From Pseudomonadota bacterium (GTDB lineage: Bacteria > Bdellovibrionota > Bdellovibrionia > Bdellovibrionales > Bdellovibrionaceae), in assembly GCA_021300175.1 (NCBI GenBank), contig JAJTIC010000052.1, forward strand, positions 1-64,000: a stretch of 64,000 bases of DNA. Direction: 5' to 3'. Below are positions 53,700 through 61,939 of the stretch, piece by piece. The notes under the pieces are model-generated. The model worked only from the letters and a program-made list of their open reading frames with translations, had not been told where the DNA came from and did not search any database. Within the stretch, counting starts at the first letter, position 1. Each line of letters opens with the position of its first letter. The position numbers and the translations under genes were made by a program.

Positions 53700-54880
53700 A
53701 AAGAGTCTTTCGAGGATTGGTCCCAATTTTATTTGTTTTGACGCCCAGTTTGTCCTTTGGCAAGACGCTTGTGGATCGAGTGGTTGAAAATCAAACCACA
53801 GAGAAAAATCCTCTCGCTGCAAAGAATGAATTAACGTCCGATGCAATGACTAAAGTGAGTGAAGAGCTCATAAAAGAAATCATCGGTGAAGCTAAATATG
53901 CTCGGAATCGAAATTTGATTGTAACAAAAATTATTCGTAATTCGGCAAGATACATTCCTTTTTCAAAATCAGGGGAGCTGCAAAGTTTGTCCGACGGAGG
54001 GTGGAAGCTGACGACCAATTTACGAGTCAGTGTTGATGACTTGCAGACCATGCTGCTTGAACAGGGTCTCTTTTATGAGCAGGATTCGACCCCCATTGTG
54101 TTGCCACTGATCCAATGGACAGACAAGATTGCAGGACGAAGTTTGAACTGGAGATCAGGGGGAAGCGAAACGTCGTCAAATTTTCTTTTGAAGCAGGCGA
54201 CGGATTTTGAAAATGTTCTTAAAAATGCTTTCCAAAAAAATAACTTCTATCTTTTGCGGCCACAGAATACGGGTCTTGATAAATTTCTTCCGACCAGCTA
54301 TCAGGCTGGATTTCTCAGTATTGATTTAGAAACAGATTTAGCGCAAAAGTTTGGCAGCCAGTTAGTTGTAAGGGGAATTATTGAGTTGGAAACTTCTCAA
54401 CGTTCTTCGATTTCAGGAACGGCTCAAGTCTCTTTTCGTTTGACAGCTGTACAAGCTTTGAACAATCGCACTATTGCTGAGATCGTAAGGGTCTTCGATG
54501 TGGAAAGAGGATCCACAGAAGTTTTGATTGAAAGAAAGTTGAAAGAAGTCAGTGATATGGTGGCGCAAGATCTTTCGAATCAGGTCTTAGAGGCTTGGCA
54601 GAAAGGAACTTTGAATGCGAGCTTGTATAGGTTATCCGTGAGAGGGCGTTTGCCGTTGCAAAACCAAGAGCTTTTTAAAGAAGTGTTGAAATCCAAAGTG
54701 CGAGAAATTAAGTCAGTTCGAGAACGTTGGATCACCGCTGACGAAGTTGTTTTTGAAATTGACTCGAGTATTTCCCCTCAAGAAATTGCTAAGAGGTTGA
54801 GTGATTTTGCTGTTGGTTCTTTCAGGTACAGAGTCGTTTCTAGTTCGGAAGCTGAGCTGGCTGTTGCTGCAGAGAGGTAG
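53696..54880 (+). CDS. Exported protein, possibly flagellar (FlgT-region related)
   Basis: The 394-residue protein has a signal peptide (ending near SFGKT). The body (ELIKEIIGEAKYARNRNLIV; LSDGGWKLTTNLRVSVDDL) is mixed alpha/beta with no motif I can name, and ends in RYRVVSSSEAELAVAAER. It overlaps dnaE by 4 bp and precedes a FlgT-like lipoprotein by 2 bp, so it may contribute to the same H-ring or flagellar-sheath structure. Family assignment is inference from context. Confidence 0.6.
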   Translation: MKRVFRGLVPILFVLTPSLSFGKTLVDRVVENQTTEKNPLAAKNELTSDAMTKVSEELIKEIIGEAKYARNRNLIVTKIIRNSARYIPFSKSGELQSLSDGGWKLTTNLRVSVDDLQTMLLEQGLFYEQDSTPIVLPLIQWTDKIAGRSLNWRSGGSETSSNFLLKQATDFENVLKNAFQKNNFYLLRPQNTGLDKFLPTSYQAGFLSIDLETDLAQKFGSQLVVRGIIELETSQRSSISGTAQVSFRLTAVQALNNRTIAEIVRVFDVERGSTEVLIERKLKEVSDMVAQDLSNQVLEAWQKGTLNASLYRLSVRGRLPLQNQELFKEVLKSKVREIKSVRERWITADEVVFEIDSSISPQEIAKRLSDFAVGSFRYRVVSSSEAELAVAAER

Positions 54881-54882
54881 TT

Positions 54883-55809
54883 ATGAAGTATATTTTAATG
54901 CTTTTAGTGTTTGGTCTTGCATCTTGCCAGTTAGTGGATCGTCGAGAGGGCTCAGGTCCACAAAAGTCCATCACGACTCGGAATGAATTAAAAGAAGCTG
55001 AGGACTCTCAGCCTCGGAAGAGATTGATGATTCTGCCCTTCTTGGACTCGAATTCCGAAAGAGTGGCGAATTGGAGAGAAGACGCTCGAGCTGAATTTAT
55101 TTCTGAGCTGAATAAGTCGGGGTCATTGATTGTGATCGACTCTCAGGACCTGAAGCTTGATGTTTCAAAGTACGTCGTTTCCAACCAGTACAATTTTTCT
55201 GATCTGGCGAAAGCAGCCCAACCCCTTGGTGTTGCCGCTTTGCTGGAAGGTCAGCTCTTGGATCTCAAAGTGAAGAGACAGGCGGATCCTGTAGGGGTCT
55301 TTAGACAATTGAAGACGACCTTTGAAGCGAAAGTTCGATTGAGAATCGCTAACGTTCGCAGCGGTAAAGAGCTTTTCAACACCGTAAAAACAGTTACTGT
55401 GGAAGAGGCCAATATGAGGGTGGCTGAAAATGTGAATACAGATCGTTTCTTTGCAGCAAACCCCGATGTGATGGAAAACCTGGTAAAAGAAGCGTTCTTG
55501 GACTTTACTCCCCAGATTACAAGTACGATGGACAAGCTCAGCTGGGAAGGTCGGATTGCAATGATTCAAGGGGAACGAATCTTCCTCAATGTCGGTAAAG
55601 TTTCGGGGCTTCAAGTGGGAGATATCTTGAAGGTCTCTGAGGACGGAGAGGATATCTATGATCCTCAAACTGGGAATTACATCGGACGTGTTCCGGGGCG
55701 TCTGAAAGGTACTTTGGAAGTGATTTCCTATTTTGGACAAGACGGATCAATTGCCGTCATTCATTCGGGCTCGGGCTTTAAGGAGAACGATAAAATTGAG
55801 CTCTATTAG
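54883..55809 (+). CDS. FlgT-like lipoprotein (flagellar H-ring type)
   Basis: The 308-residue protein has a lipobox (LASC near residue 15). Its middle (MILPFLDSNSERVANWRED; PLGVAALLEGQLLDLKV) is CsgG/FlgT-M-like, and its C-terminus matches FlgT_C: GRIAMIQGERIFLNVGKVSGLQVGD with DPQTGNYIGRVPG and a closing KENDKIELY. FlgT builds the H-ring of sodium- or sheath-associated flagella. AGAGGTAGTT precedes the ATG. LipB begins 14 nt inside its end. Role in this organism is inferred. Confidence 0.7.
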   Translation: MKYILMLLVFGLASCQLVDRREGSGPQKSITTRNELKEAEDSQPRKRLMILPFLDSNSERVANWREDARAEFISELNKSGSLIVIDSQDLKLDVSKYVVSNQYNFSDLAKAAQPLGVAALLEGQLLDLKVKRQADPVGVFRQLKTTFEAKVRLRIANVRSGKELFNTVKTVTVEEANMRVAENVNTDRFFAANPDVMENLVKEAFLDFTPQITSTMDKLSWEGRIAMIQGERIFLNVGKVSGLQVGDILKVSEDGEDIYDPQTGNYIGRVPGRLKGTLEVISYFGQDGSIAVIHSGSGFKENDKIELY

Positions 55810-56503
55810 TCACAGGGGGGCATCAACAATTCGCTATCAATGGAAGGGCCTTGTGTCCTTCGGAGATGGTTTAGCGTGCCAGGAAAGAGCTGTCGAATTT
55901 GTTCGATCTAGTGAAGGCTCAAAAGGACTTGTTTTGGGTCTTGAACATCCAGCCGTGATTACGTTAGGGAAACGGGGAACCTCTGAAGATGTTTACCAGA
56001 GGGATTCTCGTGTCCCTGTGGTTCAAGTAGACCGTGGGGGACAAGCCACCCTCCATCATCCCGGGCAGTTGGTGATTTATCCCATCTTAAACTTTCAGAA
56101 CATGGGCTTTCAGCCAAGAACTTGGGTGGAGTTTCTTCTTCGTGTCACCCAGGGAACTCTTGAAAAACTGGGGGTGGCGACTGAACACTCTGATGGTGCC
56201 GGATTAGAGACCAAGAGGGGAAAAATTGCATTTTTGGGAGTTCGTTTGCGGCAAGGGATGAGCACCCATGGGCTATCTATCAATTGCTGCAATGATCTTC
56301 AACAGTTTCAATGGATTCGCCCCTGTGGGGTCCAAGGTCGAGCCTTAGACAAACTTGAAAACTGGGCCATTAAGCACAGTCCTGAGGACGTGTTTAAACT
56401 TTGGGTTGAAGAGTTCAGCCTCTTGACGAGAGCCTCAGATTTAGGGATAACCAGGGGCCATTCAAAGTCGTCTCTTGGCGTAGTTGGTAGCGCGTTCCCT
56501 TGA
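55796..56503 (+). CDS. lipB: Octanoyltransferase LipB (3' end overlaps a tRNA gene)
   Basis: LipB transfers octanoyl groups from ACP to lipoyl domains. The 235-residue protein has VVQVDRGGQATLHHPGQLV, the catalytic Lys143 in GKIAFLGVR, THGLSINC, and the active Cys177 in RPCGVQG. The TTG start at 55796 is chosen because AAGGAG lies ten bases upstream; a longer frame from 55733 overlaps the previous gene by 77 nt. The reading frame runs 35 nt into tRNA-Val and its stop lies in the anticodon loop, so tRNA processing would remove the stop codon from that mRNA. Confidence 0.88.
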   Translation: MSSISHRGASTIRYQWKGLVSFGDGLACQERAVEFVRSSEGSKGLVLGLEHPAVITLGKRGTSEDVYQRDSRVPVVQVDRGGQATLHHPGQLVIYPILNFQNMGFQPRTWVEFLLRVTQGTLEKLGVATEHSDGAGLETKRGKIAFLGVRLRQGMSTHGLSINCCNDLQQFQWIRPCGVQGRALDKLENWAIKHSPEDVFKLWVEEFSLLTRASDLGITRGHSKSSLGVVGSAFP

Positions 56504-56544
56504 CATGGGAAAGGTCACTGGTTCGAGTCCAGTAGAGACGACCA
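56469..56544 (+). tRNA. tRNA-Val (anticodon GAC)
   Basis: Acceptor arms CGTCTCT (56469-56475) and AGAGACG (56534-56540) pair fully; a D arm GCGT..GCGC with AGTTGGTA loop, anticodon stem TTCCC/GGGAA with loop TTGACAT (GAC at 56502-56504), variable AGGTC, and T arm ACTGG/CCAGT with TTCGAGT complete a 76-nt cloverleaf. The discriminator A and an encoded CCA (56542-56544) are present. It reads GUC, and GUU by wobble. Its 5' part lies inside the lipB reading frame. The gap 56545-56720 holds no clear terminator. Confidence 0.95.
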
Positions 56545-56720
56545 ATTCTGATTCTTCGATTCTACGGTTCTACTCACTCGACGGTGGGTAACGCAAAAAA
56601 AATCAAAAAGCACAAGCACTTCACAATTGAATTTAGGGCCGGTAGTTGTTTTTGTTTCTATATCCAAAAGCTCTGTTTTTTACAAGACTTGCAAAGCGAT
56701 TGAACCCTTGTTCGAGGATC

Positions 56721-57218
56721 CTATTTTTGACTGTGTCTCTGAATGGAAGTCGGCCCAGCAAAGCGGGGGCTATCCATGTGGGCAAAGAAGTCTTCACAAG
56801 CGGGACTTCTTTGTTGGAGGCGTTGGAATTTCAAAGAGCGGTCAAAAGCCGCAGTAATACATTTTTTCACTTGGGGACCAATCAGAGCCGAGGGGCGATG
56901 GGCATATTCTGGCCTAATTTTTTGAATGCAGCGCTCACGGTAGTAGACAAAAGCAGCCTCACAGGTCTCTTGGGTGACCTTATAACAAGAGAGCGTGAGA
57001 GATTGGTTGGCGCAAAAATCTGAAACTTTGGAGGACTTTTCTTGGGTCATATACTGGTTGAAGGCCAAGAAAGTAAACAAGCTCAGGGTGATTGAGAATC
57101 CCACCCAAGTGTCATAGGTCTTCTTTAGGCCGAGAAACTCCGCAAGAGGATGGCCCGCAATAAAGTAGAAACCGACCACGAGTAAGGTTAGAACCAGAAA
57201 CACATCAGAGAGTCCCAT
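56721..57218 (-). CDS. Hypothetical membrane protein
   Basis: The 165-residue protein has two hydrophobic segments in its first 60 residues (VFLVLTLLVVGFYFIAGHPL; WVGFSITLSLFTFLAFNQY), then a soluble part with five cysteines (DFCANQSLTLSCYKVTQETC, ERCIQ, KKCITAA). It looks like an inner-membrane protein with a periplasmic cysteine-rich domain. No family is recognised. It is the last gene of the minus-strand run that extends right to the window edge. A competing plus-strand frame over the same DNA looks less protein-like. Confidence 0.6.
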   Translation of the reverse strand: MGLSDVFLVLTLLVVGFYFIAGHPLAEFLGLKKTYDTWVGFSITLSLFTFLAFNQYMTQEKSSKVSDFCANQSLTLSCYKVTQETCEAAFVYYRERCIQKIRPEYAHRPSALIGPQVKKCITAAFDRSLKFQRLQQRSPACEDFFAHMDSPRFAGPTSIQRHSQK

Positions 57219-57289
57219 GACATGATCATACCACGAGAGCCTTGTCTCATTTTGAGAATTTCGGTAAATGTTCTGTGGATTATGTCTAA

Positions 57290-57820
57290 CTATTTCTTGT
57301 GGGGAACTAGAACGAGTTGGTCAGACTTGTATCCAACGGCCTGCAAGGCAGAGACAGCTTTTTGAACCGTGGCCTCTGGGTTTTCCGGTGATCTAGCCAT
57401 AATCCAAAGATAACTTTGATCAGGAACGCCGATCGCGGTCCAAGAGTAGTCCTCAGCAAGGCCGACGATGAGATAATCGAATTTCAGCGGCCATAGAGGA
57501 GATACCTTCCAGTGAGCTTTGGTTTTTTGATTATGAATCCATCCCTTCTGGGGAATGGATTTCACTTTTCCATCAAAGCTGCCTTTGTTGTAAGTAAAAC
57601 CAATATCGATTCTTTCTTCCTTTTCATTCCAAGTATACACTTCCACAGCATTATGAACTTCTTTTTCAAGAGGTGTAAATCGACCTGCTAGGACATACCA
57701 ATCACCCATAAATTTTTTCAGATCAACTTGAGCCACTGTTTTCATAGATTCATCCTTTGAAGAAAAGCTAGAACAGCCAAAGAGAACTAAAGACATCAGG
57801 GATACTAAAATTGACTTCAT
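57290..57820 (-). CDS. Lipocalin-family lipoprotein (Blc-like)
   Basis: The 176-residue protein has a lipobox (LFGC near residue 16), the lipocalin motif MGDWYVLAGRFTPLE, a strand with IDIGFTYNKGSFDGK, and YLWIMARSPE, the Blc/VlmA signature. Bacterial lipocalins bind fatty acids or lysophospholipids at the outer membrane. The ATG at 57820 has AGGA eight bases upstream; an ATG three codons earlier has no spacing. Downstream in the minus-strand run of exported proteins. Confidence 0.85.
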   Translation of the reverse strand: MKSILVSLMSLVLFGCSSFSSKDESMKTVAQVDLKKFMGDWYVLAGRFTPLEKEVHNAVEVYTWNEKEERIDIGFTYNKGSFDGKVKSIPQKGWIHNQKTKAHWKVSPLWPLKFDYLIVGLAEDYSWTAIGVPDQSYLWIMARSPENPEATVQKAVSALQAVGYKSDQLVLVPHKK

Positions 57821-57837
57821 AATGCTCATCCTATCAA

Positions 57838-58359
57838 CTAAGGGATCGGTTTAAAATGCTTAAAATAATCATCTGCTGAAAAACTCACTTTTTGACCTTC
57901 AGCTTGAGTGTGTGTGAGGTAATACACGCGTTCTCTGTATTTTATCAGCAAAACGGTCTGAATCACAAAAGTTTTTTTTCCATCCTGCTGGATTCGATAA
58001 GTTCCTTTTGCTATCGAATTGTCGCCACTTGGAATCTTCTGCAAGTTTTTTCTTCCATGGCTACCGTCAATTTTATTTAAGATATCGGTCGCCGTGAGTG
58101 ACTGGGGCTTGAGAGTCATGACCATCACATGGGTGTTTTGATCCGGAGACTTTGCTTCGAAGGAAATCATAGACTGCTTCGAGGTTGTTTCCGTCTTAAT
58201 CCATGAGGCAGGAATGCTCAGTGAATAATTGTCCTTCGCAACAGTGATTTGCTGAAGCTGCTGAGCAGAGTCTTTAAATTTCAAAGACTCTGCCACACTT
58301 GGCTGAAGCACAAGAAATCCAACAAAGCATCCAAGAAGAAATCTTGAGAGTATGAGCAT
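57838..58359 (-). CDS. Hypothetical exported protein (PsbP/DcrB-like fold suspected)
   Basis: The 173-residue protein has a signal peptide (ending near SVAES), then KDNYSLSIPASWIKTE and strand-turn segments (HVMVMTLKPQSLTA; VQTVLLIKYRERVYYLTH-type region) that resemble the PsbP/DcrB fold of small periplasmic proteins. No catalytic motif. It follows the cysteine-peptidase-like gene by 20 bp and precedes the lipocalin by 17 bp, in one run. Confidence 0.6.
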   Translation of the reverse strand: MLILSRFLLGCFVGFLVLQPSVAESLKFKDSAQQLQQITVAKDNYSLSIPASWIKTETTSKQSMISFEAKSPDQNTHVMVMTLKPQSLTATDILNKIDGSHGRKNLQKIPSGDNSIAKGTYRIQQDGKKTFVIQTVLLIKYRERVYYLTHTQAEGQKVSFSADDYFKHFKPIP

Positions 58360-58379
58360 CTAGATTAGGATAGACGGCT

Positions 58380-59543
58380 CTAGTACTGAGGGCAAGGACT
58401 GCCATTGGGTGCTTGGAGGCCCCATCTCTCGCGGGTATTATCATTGGGATCACTCGAAGCCTGACCAAGGACGAGTTTCTTCAGGAAAAACAGTGGATTC
58501 ACAGTTTCTTCTTCGTTGATAGGGATCTCAGAGCACTGAGAGACAGCAAAGTTCGACTCCAAAAGATCTATGTGCTGAGCATTCAGGCGTTCATCAGAGG
58601 TAATGAGTGAAAGAGTATTTTCTAAGGTGCGAATGATCCTTCGATCTCTTCCAGGAGATGAGAACCAATCGCTTTCAGCTTCTGTTAGGCAGCGGCGAAT
58701 TTTATTTTTGTATTGGCTCGCATGGATAATGACTTGAGCTCGGAACTGCATCAGTGAGCAAAGATCCTGAACACTTCTTGAAACTTGGGAATCCGTGCTT
58801 TCATTTCTCATTGAAAGTTTCGTTTTTTGAGCTTTCCACCACTCACGAATGGATTTTTGGTCATTGGATCCTAAGTTCTCATACTGCTCTAAAGAGAATC
58901 CGGTTCTTTGATGAGCAGGTAGCTTTCTTTCTTGGGGCCAGATCCACCGTCGAAATCCCGAAGCCGTACTTTCTGGCTTCACTGTTTGAGTGGAGCTTTC
59001 CATCAGCGTGCGGCTTTTGGGAGGAACCGTTGATTCTAAAAAATGAACGTTCCCATATTCATCAATCGTTTTGATAAGCTGAGCGTGGCCCATTGGATTT
59101 CGTCTCTGCAAAAAGAAAGTTCCGGGAATCAAGAGAGTTCTACTTATTGCGACAGGATCTGAGTCAGCCGTCAGACTGTGTGTTGACGTCACCTGCAGTA
59201 CATAATTCAAGAATGCCCTGAATCGTTGCGAGCTGGGAAGGTGGTCAAACATAGAAGTTTGATATGAAATCCATCGGCTGTTTGAGGTCGGATCACTGAT
59301 GACAAAGGGGAGCTTAGATTTAAAACTATAGATTAAGCGGCTCGCGTAGATCAAATCGGCGCAGTCAATGGCGACTCCAGCAAACTCACCTTGAACAAAA
59401 AAGTCCCTCTGGAAATCTTTTTCAATCCACTCGGCGAACGCCCGTTCTTCGCTCTGTGACCATTCTTTATCTGATACCCAGACGGCACCCATAGCCGGTG
59501 TGCCCAAACAAATGATGAGAACTGTGAGCCATCTGCGCAACAT
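58380..59543 (-). CDS. Predicted exported cysteine-peptidase-like protein
   Basis: The 387-residue protein has a signal peptide (ending near AMGAV). Its N-terminal ~160 residues contain GVAIDCADLIYASRLIYSF and, about 110 residues later, GHAQLIKTIDEYGNVHFLE; the Cys in a D-C-A-D-L context plus a later His on a beta strand is the NlpC/P60 or papain-like arrangement. The C-terminal ~200 residues are helical with scattered cysteines. Peptidoglycan hydrolysis is a reasonable inference but not shown. It starts 5 bp after the previous gene. Confidence 0.55.
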   Translation of the reverse strand: MLRRWLTVLIICLGTPAMGAVWVSDKEWSQSEERAFAEWIEKDFQRDFFVQGEFAGVAIDCADLIYASRLIYSFKSKLPFVISDPTSNSRWISYQTSMFDHLPSSQRFRAFLNYVLQVTSTHSLTADSDPVAISRTLLIPGTFFLQRRNPMGHAQLIKTIDEYGNVHFLESTVPPKSRTLMESSTQTVKPESTASGFRRWIWPQERKLPAHQRTGFSLEQYENLGSNDQKSIREWWKAQKTKLSMRNESTDSQVSRSVQDLCSLMQFRAQVIIHASQYKNKIRRCLTEAESDWFSSPGRDRRIIRTLENTLSLITSDERLNAQHIDLLESNFAVSQCSEIPINEEETVNPLFFLKKLVLGQASSDPNDNTRERWGLQAPNGSPCPQY

Positions 59544-59548
59544 AAAAC

Positions 59549-60307
59549 TTAAAGTTTTTGAATATCAATAAAGATTTCAGATTGATGAAGGCCTATGCCT
59601 TGCACCCGCTCTGCAGTATCGTTGGATTCAGTCAGAGCGATTCGAACTCGACAAAATCGCGGCGCTGTTTGATTCGAAGAGTTTAGAGTGCTTGTGATGC
59701 GAAGCTTACCTGAAGTTAGACTCTGTGCCTCGAAAACATTGAGAGAATCAATTTCGAGGGAAGCCGTCGCCAGTTCATTTTCTTTCCGGGGCTGTCTCTG
59801 GCTACCCATATGTCTGAGGTCACACTCGACTCTGACTTGTCCTCTCAGTTTTGAACTGGTGAGGTAGCTGGGATTTCCAAGTTCGGCCAAGCTCAACTCT
59901 AAATCGAATCCATAGACACCTTCAGAAATGTCCCGCCCATTATCTTGCTCTTGTTTAGGTCCTCGGTAGCAAACATCGATGAAGTATTGGGCGCCAAATT
60001 TTTCTGAGGAGAACTTAAATTGAGCATCAATGAGGCGAGTTTGAAACTGAAGTTCAGAGTTTGTGGCCACTTGTACGAGAGGTTGGCCAGGTTCGTGACT
60101 CAATTGGTTCTCGAAAAACCGCTCTTGTGAATTTGGAGGAGCATTGAGATTTTCTTGTGTAAAGGACAGCATATTTAGGCCAAAAATCGTCTCAGAAGCA
60201 GGTTGAGTGAGGCCCGCATTACAAATAAAAAGTTCTTCACCAGAAAGAGGAGAGCTGAGCTCTGCCGTCGCATTTAAACTCAAAAGAAGGGCTATCAGAG
60301 ATATCAT
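59549..60307 (-). CDS. Exported four-cysteine paralog A (CYRGP family)
   Basis: The 252-residue protein has a signal peptide (ending near NATAE). It shares with the gene at 61940 the cysteine-bearing motifs ICNAGLTQPAS, YFIDVCYRGP, VECDLRHMGS and APRFCRVRI in the same order, so the two are paralogs. The body is beta-rich. No known family. It overlaps the upstream gene by 4 bp (ATGA), so it is translationally coupled. Confidence 0.68.
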   Translation of the reverse strand: MISLIALLLSLNATAELSSPLSGEELFICNAGLTQPASETIFGLNMLSFTQENLNAPPNSQERFFENQLSHEPGQPLVQVATNSELQFQTRLIDAQFKFSSEKFGAQYFIDVCYRGPKQEQDNGRDISEGVYGFDLELSLAELGNPSYLTSSKLRGQVRVECDLRHMGSQRQPRKENELATASLEIDSLNVFEAQSLTSGKLRITSTLNSSNQTAPRFCRVRIALTESNDTAERVQGIGLHQSEIFIDIQKL

Positions 60308-61920
60308 TCACACACCAATCCAGGGAGAGCGGTTAGATTTTTCCGATAAGATCCCTGTACTGGGGACTCTTTCACAGTTGTTATATTCACAAGATTTAAA
60401 GATTGATCTCCGTCGTTGGTGCCTTGAATAGTAAATCTTGTTTTTAAGGTCAGGTACTTCGCTGTGCTGTTGGCTCTTTGACAATTTTTTGTGTCGAGCG
60501 AACAGATGTTGTTGTAGAAAGGGGGGAAGATCAAATTACTTCCTAACTGCGCGATCACTTGCCGTACCTTTTCCAACTCTTGTTCGATCTCAACTTTACC
60601 TAAAGAAGGCAACTGAGGAACTTGAGGAAGTCCTACAAGGTTTCTCAAAGAGTTCAGTGGATTGATCACGTCTAGACCGGCGGTTCCATTCATGAGTGTC
60701 AGATCCACGAGGATCTGCTCGTAGCCCTTGATCAGCATCATGTAGTCATCAAAGGGATTGAAAAACTGGATTTGCAGCTCGTAGGTTTTTCCTTGCTTCA
60801 GTTCAAGGCCTTCAGACGTTTTTCGACCAAATTTGAAAATACCCTGCCAAGAAGATTTAAGGAAGGGTTCACTAGGATTTCCTGAGTACCAGGAGTCCAA
60901 AACTTGGCGACCGCTCGAGGAAATCTCTGCAAGCTCGACTTCGCCGGCGATGGGCTGTTGATAGTCGCCAGGCCCCACACACAAACTATTTCTACAATTT
61001 CTTGTGGCCCTTGAATCCACAAGTAAAGAAAGATCAAAGAAGGTTTTCTTGTCATCGCCAAAGGATCCATCCAGGATTCTGATAGGTCCCATATGGATGT
61101 CAGTAGCAAATGTATCTGGAAAAGCAGGTTGCTCAGGTCCAAAATCTTTGGTGACAGAAACTTGCTGAGAAGATGGCATCAAGGAGAGCCGGACTTTACT
61201 TGAACCGATCATGTTTTCTGTTACCAAGGATGTTTCATCATCGACGACAAAGGCTTGAAGTAAAGCCTCGATGTCATTGGGTTGAATCTTTTTCTTCTCA
61301 AGGTAGGCAGAATTTAAGCAATCGGGTTTGATTCCAACTCCAACGACCAGTCTCATATCGGGCTGAATGCGAACGTAACAGAAGTCACCCTCTGCGATCA
61401 CTTTCCCGTTAGGAAGCTTCTGCATTTTGCAAAACTTTTGATGGTCTGAGAAGTGAATGGGCTTGTTATCCAAATGTGTCAGCTCAAGAAAGGTGCAGCT
61501 TCGTAAGAGTTTGAACTGGCGCTCAAAGCTGTCTTTCCTTTCGTCAAATGACATCACAGTTTTAAAGGGACTATTTGAAATTTTACAGCTATCAGGTCGG
61601 AAGCTTCCATCAAAACTCACGTCGGAGGCATCAGAAGTTAAACTCGGGATGCGCAATCCGAGACCAAGGCCAAGAACCTTACCACCAGCTCCTTTGCAAT
61701 TAGAGATCACTGTGGGGGGTAAACGATCCGCTTGCGGTCCGAACGCACCACTGAGGGAATTTTCTGGTGACATAAAAAAGTTGAACTTTAAACCCCGAGC
61801 CATTTGGCAAGTGGGCCCAAACGCTTGTGCTTGGGCCTGTGACCATGTGCTAAGAATCAATGCTGAGAAAGCCAAGATTGTCCGAATGAACTTTGAATGC
61901 GCTCCAATTGTGATTCTCAT
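60304..61920 (-). CDS. Hypothetical exported protein, cysteine-rich
   Basis: The 538-residue protein has a signal peptide (ending near AQAQA-F). It carries ten or more cysteines (GPTCQMARG, ISNCKGAGG, PDSCKISN, NCRNSLCVGPGDY, NNICSLDTKNC) and long beta-rich segments. No family recognised. I chose the ATG at 61920 because GGAG lies six bases upstream; an ATG at 61935 is five codons earlier. It overlaps the next gene by 4 bp and follows the paralog gene by 19 bp. Confidence 0.66.
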   Translation of the reverse strand: MRITIGAHSKFIRTILAFSALILSTWSQAQAQAFGPTCQMARGLKFNFFMSPENSLSGAFGPQADRLPPTVISNCKGAGGKVLGLGLGLRIPSLTSDASDVSFDGSFRPDSCKISNSPFKTVMSFDERKDSFERQFKLLRSCTFLELTHLDNKPIHFSDHQKFCKMQKLPNGKVIAEGDFCYVRIQPDMRLVVGVGIKPDCLNSAYLEKKKIQPNDIEALLQAFVVDDETSLVTENMIGSSKVRLSLMPSSQQVSVTKDFGPEQPAFPDTFATDIHMGPIRILDGSFGDDKKTFFDLSLLVDSRATRNCRNSLCVGPGDYQQPIAGEVELAEISSSGRQVLDSWYSGNPSEPFLKSSWQGIFKFGRKTSEGLELKQGKTYELQIQFFNPFDDYMMLIKGYEQILVDLTLMNGTAGLDVINPLNSLRNLVGLPQVPQLPSLGKVEIEQELEKVRQVIAQLGSNLIFPPFYNNICSLDTKNCQRANSTAKYLTLKTRFTIQGTNDGDQSLNLVNITTVKESPVQGSYRKNLTALPGLVCE

Positions 61921-61939
61921 GGCTTTCTCCTGCATTAGC

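Noticed and set aside
56646-57023. 125-codon plus-strand frame over the membrane protein gene
   Set aside because: The minus-strand protein has membrane helices and ordered cysteines, whereas the plus frame lacks any recognisable features and no ribosome-binding site precedes it.
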